Source: Schizochytrium sp. TIO01 (Eukaryota > Sar > Bigyra > Thraustochytrida > Thraustochytriidae). Taken from it: DNA of 64,000 nt. Both the position numbers and the translations under genes were made by a program. The DNA is taken from NCBI GenBank assembly GCA_004764695.1, contig SMSO01000031.1, forward strand, positions 4,759,048 through 4,823,047. Reading direction: 5' to 3'. This document shows positions 57,201-64,000 of the stretch, piece by piece; the first letter of the stretch is position 1, and each line of letters opens with the position of its first letter. Below the pieces are notes generated by a model that was not told the DNA's origin, did not search any database, and worked only from the letters and a program-made list of their open reading frames with translations.

Positions 57201-57967
57201 GATGTAGTATAATATTCAAAGAGTTCCTCGTCACGCTTGGATGAGATGAGGCGTTGATAGGTTCTTGCAGGGGCTTTATTTGTGGAAAGGTTCTCCTTCA
57301 CGTTGGGTCCTCGCGGAACAGTCTCTTCTGGAGGAGGAGGACCTTGATTTTCCGGTACGCACATAACCATGAGGCACGAGCCGTCACCAATGAATCTTTG
57401 CGGAGTCAGCGTGATTGCATTCAAGGTTCGACTCGCCAGGAGGGGCTTTGCCAAGAATGTAGGTGACAGTTCATCGCCCGGCTTTGGAAAGTTCACAACA
57501 AAGAGCCTCAGTGTAAAACCATCGCCATCAGGAACTTTCGCGGTAAAGCTTAATCGAAGATTGTCTTGACCTCCTCCCCAACGAAAGTATCGAAATCCAA
57601 CTGCATTTTCAGGAAGGCCTTGAATGATAGCGTCCTCGGGCTGATCTTCGATGCCCACAGGAGTGGCTTCTTGGGCTTTCTCACTTGGCTTGTCACCTTT
57701 CTCCGCAGGACCTTCTCCTGTAAAGAGACGGCGAATGCGAATCTCATTCGCAAAGTGGGCTTTGTGCGGCGTTCGCAATTTGGGGTCAAAACAAAGTCCA
57801 CCAGTTTCGACTAGGGGTCTTGAAATATCTGCGATCGTGAAAGCCAAAGCCTTGTAGCTCAGGACGACAGCCCAGCAGCCATCCGGATCCAAAATGAGGT
57901 GTGGTTCCTCTTCAATGTCCAACACACGCTCCAGCGCCTCGCTGGGGCGCTGATACTCGTCTCCCAT
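54293..57967 (-). CDS. Glutamyl-endopeptidase-like S9 peptidase with inserted NUDT9-type Nudix domain and C-terminal anchor
   Basis: A single exon encodes 1,224 residues from the ATG at 57967; upstream the frame has only a GTG. Residues ~1-330 are the first part of an S9D (glutamyl endopeptidase) beta-propeller, ending in FPKSVQLW. Residues ~400-600 are a complete NUDT9-type ADP-ribose pyrophosphatase, with [20 protein letters not shown], the Nudix box from Gly472 to Gly493 and [13 protein letters not shown]. The box fits GX5EX7REUXEEXGU, including the REF element. The propeller resumes at VVDLPDEEG (~612). The alpha/beta-hydrolase domain follows, with Ser1032 in GGHSYGG, Asp1108 in IHGIKDEN and His1142 in YEGHGY. 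The last ~24 residues form a hydrophobic segment, so the protein may be tail-anchored. Plant S9D relatives act in chloroplasts, but no transit peptide is seen here. Both activities look intact. Confidence 0.93.
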   Translation of the reverse strand: [1224 protein letters not shown]

Positions 57968-59616
57968 CACTCCAACGATACAGACGCGAATGCTCACGTC
58001 TTCTCCAAAGTCCAGGATCTTCGAAACGGTTCTGTATTGGGGTGACGAGGAGAATGAATTGATAATAGAAAAATGATATTTTTCTATTGTCTAACGGTGT
58101 CTACTATTGCTACTACCAATGCACACCGATGTAAATTATTTTCTTTAAAAGACAACATGACCATTTGATTGAGAATCAAGCCTGAAGGGGCGCAACTGGT
58201 GAATGCGAAGGTGTATAGTGGAGCTCAATAAATAGATAAATAAGTTTTCTACGGAAATGAGGAGGTACCTATAGAGGAACACTCTGATATAGAGAATGGA
58301 AGACTATGAGCCTCGTAGCTAATCCAATACGAACGCACACATGCTACGATTCTGTATCTTCATGAAAAAGAGTCTTGCCTAACTACACATGTCCTAGCTC
58401 AAGCTTGCTCATTGAAAAAATCAGCACTGAGATAAGAAGGGGCCTTGGATACTCATTTTTTCGTCATTGTCACTATAAGAACGTTGATGACTGTTCAGAG
58501 AACTGATGAAAAACAGGGAAAAGGAAGAGTAAGAGCGAGGTTGCCAAGGAAGGACACAGGAAAGAGAGGAGAAATAAAAGAGGCTTCGCATAACAAAGTG
58601 GGAGGGGACAACGAATAATGCCGAACAAAATAAGACTGTACAAAGGGATGTGATGAAGAGTCTTTCGAGGATTTGCTCCTGCGCGCAGGCGGCAGTTAAA
58701 GGCTGCAAACGACTACCAGAACTTGTTAAAATAAAACCCGAAATGAGAAATGGGATATTGGCTAGCTTTGTGGCACGAGTTGTGATTTGGGTAAGCAGCT
58801 AACGGATTGAAAAACGATCTACAAACAATTCTACTCAATCAAACTTGAAATATCTTGGGCAAAGCGGGATGGCATTGTAAGCGTATGGAACGGAGGGGGG
58901 AAAGGGAACCTTGGAGGGTGTAGTTGGAACGTGGTAGTGCTGTTGACAGTTTGAAATGGATTTGATGATTGCATTCAAGGGTATGATCACCAAACTCTTG
59001 AAGTCAGGTCAGGAGTGGAACCTTTGCTGAATCAAATCATTTTTTATTGTTCAAGGATGACGAAAGAAAAGATCCAGAACATGTCGCCCTAGAGCTATCA
59101 TAAATTATCCATGACACAAAAAGTTTGAGCATACGTGAGCTTTAAAGTACGATCGGTGAAGCACATTACTCGGACTTCTTTCTACAGTAGAAACGCAGTG
59201 AGATAAATATAAATAATGTCTCCGTATCTCACACGTAAATTTAGAAGCGCACCCCAAACCAGAACACATTATTTCACCCGTTTCTTCCTCGATAGGGTTT
59301 CTGTTCTACCTTCATTTAATTTTTTGTTTCTGTTAAATTTGTTTGTTGCTTGCGTTAACCAGAAGCCTCCTTGATTGTGGTTTTGCTTTTCTTTATACAT
59401 ACACAAAAGAGGAGACTACTTCTCATGGATGGTTTAATTATCTGCCCCTTTTCGAAGCACTCCGACTTTGAAAGTGCGCAGGCATGCAAGCGTGACTCAT
59501 GGCCCGCTAATGGGTCACGTGTATTAGGTAGTCAACGCTAAATAATGCGGACTTGCAGAGACTTTAGGGAGGGTAACTTCTTCCCATGCACGAGCGACAC
59601 TCTAGAATGCAAGAGT
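57968..59616. other. Intergenic region upstream of the peptidase/Nudix gene
   Basis: About 1.65 kb. A 25-bp hairpin-capable inverted repeat lies at 58064-58088, about 100 nt upstream of the start codon. The rest is AT-rich without domain-bearing frames. The right end is the 3' UTR of the GDPD gene. Confidence 0.5.
58064..58088. repeat. Inverted repeat aatagaaaaat-gat-atttttctatt
   Basis: Perfect 11-bp arms flank a 3-nt loop in the putative 5' UTR or promoter of the peptidase/Nudix gene. If transcribed, it would form an A/U-rich hairpin. Confidence 0.8.
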
Positions 59617-61065
59617 TTAGATGAGAGTAGCATTAGGGTGGAAGTGAGGAGGGAAGTCAGTGTTCATGAAGCTAATGTTAAGATCCATCATGCGGTAGCA
59701 GGTATCGACACAGTCAAGGTCCTGTTGCGTAGAACTGGTCCATACACCAAGAGTATGGGACATGCAGAACTCGCGAAGCACGCTGCGCACATTGTCTTCA
59801 AAGAGCATGGAGTCGTGGAGTTGAATGTATAGACCGTCGAGTGGGCCACCAAGAGTATGGGCTGCCTCGAGATACCCACGCATAGCAACAAGGGCCTTTT
59901 CGGAGTCAGCAAAGTCGAGCTCAAGCTCAACATCGTCATCCTCCTCACCATGTTCACGAGGGTTGCGCAGTAAAAGAAGCATCTTTGGCAGGGCTTCTTT
60001 CTCCATGGCAAGTTCTGCAGAGACGTGGGTCATCTTTTGGGAGAAAGCTGCCATGATGGAGAAATCAAAGCTCATCACCACAGAGATGGCTTCGAGGTAC
60101 CAGGGGCGCTCCAAGAAGAGGCGAGCAAGGGCATCAGACACATTACTGGCGCCGGACTTCACCTCCACAACGAGTTTGGACTTGAGCGCACGAGCTTGTT
60201 CCACGACATCTTCAAAGAGAGCTATGCTCGATCCGTCAAGGAGTGCAATAGCACGCGCCTGCTCGAGCGTGAGTTCTGTGACGAGAGACTTAACGGTGGC
60301 GTCTCCCACGTCACGAGCAAGGCGCTCAATGGTGCTATCGTGACATAGAATGAGGTGACCATCGCTCGTTACGGTAATGTCACACTCTGACATGTGGACA
60401 CCCGCCCTTGCGGCCTCGCGGTATGCCTTGACGGTGTTCTCAATGGGTCTTTCCAGCCGGTCACCCACCGCATGGAAACCTCTGTGTGCCACAAGTTTTT
60501 GTAGGATTGGCATTTCCAGCCGACCTACTGTCTCCACAAGTTTCTCATACTCCTCGCTCACGTCAAACTCAGGTTCCATCATTCTCCCAAGCCTTTCGAG
60601 TCCTTCCGGCACCTTCTCCACCTGCTGCTGTTGCCTCTGGAGTAAGTCTACTGGAGCCCAGTCTTGCGGAAAGGCGACGGCTGCTTCTGCGAGGGCTTGT
60701 TGCGAAAACGGCCTCGCCGCTCCTCCTGGTGCAAACGCAGCTAGCGCCTGCACCTGCTGATGTCTTCGCAGTGCACTTGTCGAAGTCGAAGTTATGGTTT
60801 TGCTGGCCGCACTTTTGCTTTCGCTCTTCTTCGTCTCCATTTGAAAGTCGCTTTCAAAGCCGCTTTCGACACCACCCCTCGGAACTACAGCGTCTACAGC
60901 CTTGCTAGCAAAATTCCTAGTAGTCATCGTACCAGTGGGAGGAAGGCGGGGGGTAGCGTGGAGAGAAAGCCTAAAACTTTGAAAACCCGCCGCCGCCGCC
61001 GCCAGGGAACGAGGCGCCTGCGAGAAAGGCCGTCTCTTGCTGCAGAAGAGCGTGGCGAGGACCAT
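59617..61065 (-). CDS. Glycerophosphodiester phosphodiesterase, probably mitochondrial
   Basis: The product is 482 residues from the ATG at 61065; the frame extends upstream through purine-rich sequence without another ATG. The GDPD domain covers ~190-475. Catalytic and metal-binding residues are present: His194-Arg195 in VAHRGFH, Glu209 in RPIENT, Glu227 and Asp229 in SECDITVT, His242 in LCHDST and Glu301 in VEVKS. The end retains the family's NTDFP motif. GDPD enzymes split glycerophosphodiesters into glycerol-3-phosphate and an alcohol. Residues 1-50 are rich in Arg, Ser and Ala with no acidic residue (CSKRRPFSQAPRS, FQSFRLSLHATPR), as in a mitochondrial presequence. A Ser/Ala/Gln-rich linker (~65-150) separates this from the enzyme. 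A charged insertion EHGEEDDDVELELD lies at ~371-384. Confidence 0.9.
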   Translation of the reverse strand: MVLATLFCSKRRPFSQAPRSLAAAAAGFQSFRLSLHATPRLPPTGTMTTRNFASKAVDAVVPRGGVESGFESDFQMETKKSESKSAASKTITSTSTSALRRHQQVQALAAFAPGGAARPFSQQALAEAAVAFPQDWAPVDLLQRQQQQVEKVPEGLERLGRMMEPEFDVSEEYEKLVETVGRLEMPILQKLVAHRGFHAVGDRLERPIENTVKAYREAARAGVHMSECDITVTSDGHLILCHDSTIERLARDVGDATVKSLVTELTLEQARAIALLDGSSIALFEDVVEQARALKSKLVVEVKSGASNVSDALARLFLERPWYLEAISVVMSFDFSIMAAFSQKMTHVSAELAMEKEALPKMLLLLRNPREHGEEDDDVELELDFADSEKALVAMRGYLEAAHTLGGPLDGLYIQLHDSMLFEDNVRSVLREFCMSHTLGVWTSSTQQDLDCVDTCYRMMDLNISFMNTDFPPHFHPNATLI

Positions 61066-61336
61066 TAGCAAGGGCCCGCTGGCTGTACTGGCTTGTCGGC
61101 GGTCCTCCTGACTTGCCTCAAGGCGGCGAAGACGCAAGCGGCAGTTCTTGGCGGCTCTCGGCGGCTTCTGGCGCTCCGATTGGTTGCGAATGCGATGAAT
61201 TTTGACTTTGAGTTGGCTTTCTCTTTTTTTCTTCTTTTCTTTTCTTTCGTCATCGTTCCAACTTCGAGTCAAATAACGGGTTGAAAGAAAAAAGGAAAAA
61301 GAAGTCAGTACGTACAAAGCAGAAAGCAGAAAGCAG

Positions 61337-61341
61337 AAAGG

Positions 61342-61402
<61 letters not shown>
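61337..61402. repeat. (GAAA)n microsatellite
   Basis: About sixteen GAAA units, preceded by GCAGAAA units, in the region upstream of the GDPD start codon. It makes a strong homopurine tract on the plus strand. Confidence 0.95.
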
Positions 61403-61403
<1 letters not shown>

Positions 61404-62304
61404 TTTCTTTTCATTTATTCTCTCTTTGCTCGCTCGTTCTTTCAACGCAGGAGTTACGGAGCGCCGGCACTTGCCGAATTTTTGATCCCCGCAGCCCACC
61501 CTCAGTGCCTTGTTTTTGTCTCCCGCAGTCATCGCGCCTCGCCTCCTCTCCCTGCCCCTTGCTTCACAAGTTTTCAGACTGCCAGGAGAGTGAGACCGAC
61601 TGACTGACTGTGGGGGAAAGAAATGTCTGTTGAGCCATTCATTCATTCATCCTCCTCCTTCCTCTCCTCTCTTCTCTTCTCTCTTTCCCTCACTCACTAT
61701 GCTTTTATAGGGGGGTCTGTCTGTCCATCTGTGTATCTGTTTGTGTGTATATAATATATATATATATCCGCTGAAGATGGATCATCGCCTCCTGCTCGAA
61801 AGGCCGCCCTCTGCGGCGACTTTCGAGCCGGCAGCCATCGGAAACGAGGCGCCCAAATCCCTCTTCGCGAGGCCTTCTCTCTCCAGTCTGTCCATTCGAT
61901 CCTCGCGCTCTCTTGCTCTTCCCTGCATCGGCCGCGGCGCTCTGTCTGAGTTTTCCAAAGCTGTCCTTCCTCACTTCTCTATTGTGGTTACCATTAATGA
62001 AAACATTTTATTTATTTATTTATTTATAATTAAGTAAATAAATTAGCTATCATGATGGTTGATTGAGTTGAGATCGAACATCACTGCAATCTGCGAACGT
62101 ATTCTATAGATTAAAATGATAAAATCAAAGCAAAGGAAAAACATATATTCAGGAAAGAAGGAACCAGGAAAGGGGGCGCTCGTTGGGCGACATTTTGTCA
62201 ACTCCACGGACCGAGCGCTTTGAGATCTTTGCTGAAGATATTTATTTACTTATTTACTTATTTATTCATTTACCTGCGAGATTGTGGATGGACACGAAAG
62301 AAAC

Positions 62305-62305
62305 G

Positions 62306-62357
<52 letters not shown>

Positions 62358-62367
62358 GTCAATCAAA
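62305..62367. repeat. (AATC)n microsatellite
   Basis: About fifteen AATC units, with one AGTC variant near the end. The open frames through it encode repeated Ile-Asn-Gln-Ser. Confidence 0.95.
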
Positions 62368-63816
62368 CAGAAACCCGACTTCGAAGAAGATCATCGGTGC
62401 GGGTTTCTTTCGCTTTCGGGCCGATCCCTTCGCATTTATCTGCTGATGGGTCTGGAAAGGCGCTGCGTTTAAGGGCAGAGTCGGTCGGCTTGAGGCCCGT
62501 GATGCTAAGCGAAGGCCAACGTACGCTAAACAAATCCGCAAAGAAAGAAACAAAGACACAAAGGAAGAAAGAAAGATTCGTTTGGCTGGCCAAGATGCGG
62601 CCAAGATGCAAGCTTAAAAATTGGGAAATAGGTGGGTTTACGGTGGATGCACGAGAGGACGAATGACGAAAGAATGAAAGAATGCATAAAAACGAATTCG
62701 AAGAGAGTACGCGACGAGCCGTAGCCAAGGCCCCCCGTGGTTTTCGCCTTCTCCGCGCCTTTCTTAAAAGGCAGGCAAAACAAACCAACTTAAGGCTCGT
62801 GAAAAGCCAAGTCCAGCTCCAAGTCCAAGTCCAGCCTTGGAACGGCGAGGAGAGAGAGACCGAATGCCAAGCGGAGCTCAGTTTACAGTAGCTCTGAGGA
62901 GAGCTCGCTCTTGGATCAAACTTGGGGCTGGCTTGCCTCCGAGTTTTCTTTTCTATCAAGTCAATACATCAATACATGAATCTATTTCTCTCGAGGTCCT
63001 CAACTGCTTTCAACTGCTTCGAACTAACTGTCAGCAATGTGAGCATAAAAAGCAGAGCCCTTTCGTATGTGCTCTATAGCTTTGCTTAGATTATGGCCAA
63101 CGATGATTGATTAACTGAATGATTGATTGAAATGAATGTATGAATGAATGAATGATTGCTTGACTATGCCTGAAAGTTGATCTGGCCAGGCTCCCGAGAG
63201 ACTTAAAATCGCTCAGGCAGAAAGAGCCCCATGTGTGTGAGCCGCCTCTTCGACTTTTAAGAAGTCTATTTGATGGAAGAAGAAGAAGAAGACCTCAGGT
63301 CAGTAATCAAACCAAGACCTCGAACCTGTGTTTTCGACGAATCGTTAGATCCATAAACTTCTTTCGTTTGTTGCTGCTGTTATTGTTGAACTTAACTCCT
63401 AAATTCTAAAGTGGCTTTCCAAAAAGAAGTTCTTACTTATTTTCAAATCAAAATATCAAAGATAGAAAAGAAAGCAAAGTTTGTGAATGAAGTTTTCTCC
63501 CTCTGTCTCCTCTGTCCACATAACCTATGTACTAGCTAGTTGCAAAACAAATACAATGAACCTCCCCTGGGCGCGCGGCGTGACTGTGGGGAAACGGAAA
63601 GCAGTTTCCTCCAGTGATGTGAGGGCGCTAAATTTGCAAAGAGCAGGGCCGCTGTGGGGAGGGGCTGCACAAAGCAGCGCGCGCTAGGGCCCTGCCAGCA
63701 TAAATGTTAGGGCTGATTTTAGGACATGTACTTTAATGGGTTTAAGACGCCCACCCTCGCGGGAGATCCTCCTTCCTCTTCGTCGCGCGGCATGAGATCA
63801 ATTGCATTTTGTGTGA

Positions 63817-64000
63817 TTATATTACCCTCATAATCGATGGATTTCCTGATTGGTCTTCGGCCTCTCTGAAAGCCGCGGCCGTCGAGTACTCATGCACAAC
63901 GAAACAGGCAAAGGATGGATGCCTGTGACCAAACGGAGGTTGGCTTCTTCTTTTCATCGCAATCCAAGCACGCACCTCAGACTTGGTCGCCTTGTCGAAG
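63817..64000 (-). CDS. Possible C-terminal fragment of a gene running off the right edge
   Basis: One minus-strand frame is open from the window edge for about 60 codons to a TAA at 63817-63819; the other two minus frames stop early. It starts FDKATKSEVRAW and contains RSQPPFGHRHPSFA. No domain is recognisable, and an open frame of this length can occur by chance. Confidence 0.2.
   Translation of the reverse strand, partial: FDKATKSEVRAWIAMKRRSQPPFGHRHPSFACFVVHEYSTAAAFREAEDQSGNPSIMRVI

Larger units (their letters stand above)
61066..63816. other. Right microsatellite-rich region, no gene seen
   Basis: About 2.7 kb with GAAA (61337-61402), AATC (62305-62367) and GAAT (63120-63160) arrays and GC-rich spacers. 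Open frames overlap on both strands and contain repeats. In character it mirrors the left 17 kb of the window. The first 250 bp probably hold the GDPD promoter. Confidence 0.5.

Overview
The window is nuclear DNA from a eukaryote. Its genes have few introns; those I can model are GT-AG, most with strong GTAAGT donors. Proteins present include a Mediator subunit (MED10), cytosolic ribosomal protein eL36, a NIPA-type magnesium transporter, omega-amidase NIT2, a METTL-type lysine methyltransferase, a PH-domain protein and a glycerophosphodiester phosphodiesterase. Compact genes, homopolymer-rich proteins and a very high microsatellite load would fit a heterotrophic stramenopile, perhaps a thraustochytrid (labyrinthulomycete). 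That placement is inference; no marker in the window proves it.

Layout. Bases 1 to about 17.6 kb hold no gene I can support. This stretch is dense in tetra- and pentanucleotide arrays and includes an AT-rich block without ORFs at about 2.5-5.3 kb. Genes run from 17.6 to 61.1 kb: an Asn/Ser-rich putative regulator with a PAS-like C-terminus (+), NIT2 (-), a METTL-type methyltransferase (+), a three-exon membrane protein (-), MED10 with a frame break (-), a PH-domain protein (-), eL36 with one intron (+), a NIPA transporter (-), a two-exon protein with a four-fold ~50-residue repeat (+), two tandem TauE/SafE-like membrane proteins (-), a peptidase/Nudix fusion (-) and a GDPD enzyme (-). From 61.1 kb to the end the sequence is again microsatellite-rich and without clear genes, apart from a possible partial ORF at the right edge.

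The gene products do not form one pathway. Many are housekeeping: transcription, translation, magnesium transport, amide hydrolysis and phospholipid turnover. The most remarkable gene is at 54293-57967. It encodes an S9D glutamyl-endopeptidase-like protein with a complete NUDT9-type ADP-ribose pyrophosphatase domain inserted inside its beta-propeller and a C-terminal membrane anchor. Both the Nudix box and the Ser-Asp-His triad are intact. This suggests a link between ADP-ribose turnover and peptidase activity on a membrane.

Other notable points are the four-fold FY.KYD repeat protein, the TauE pair separated by a 57-bp tandem repeat that carries CACGTG in each copy, the one-base frame break in MED10, the AT-rich ORF desert and several near-perfect inverted repeats.
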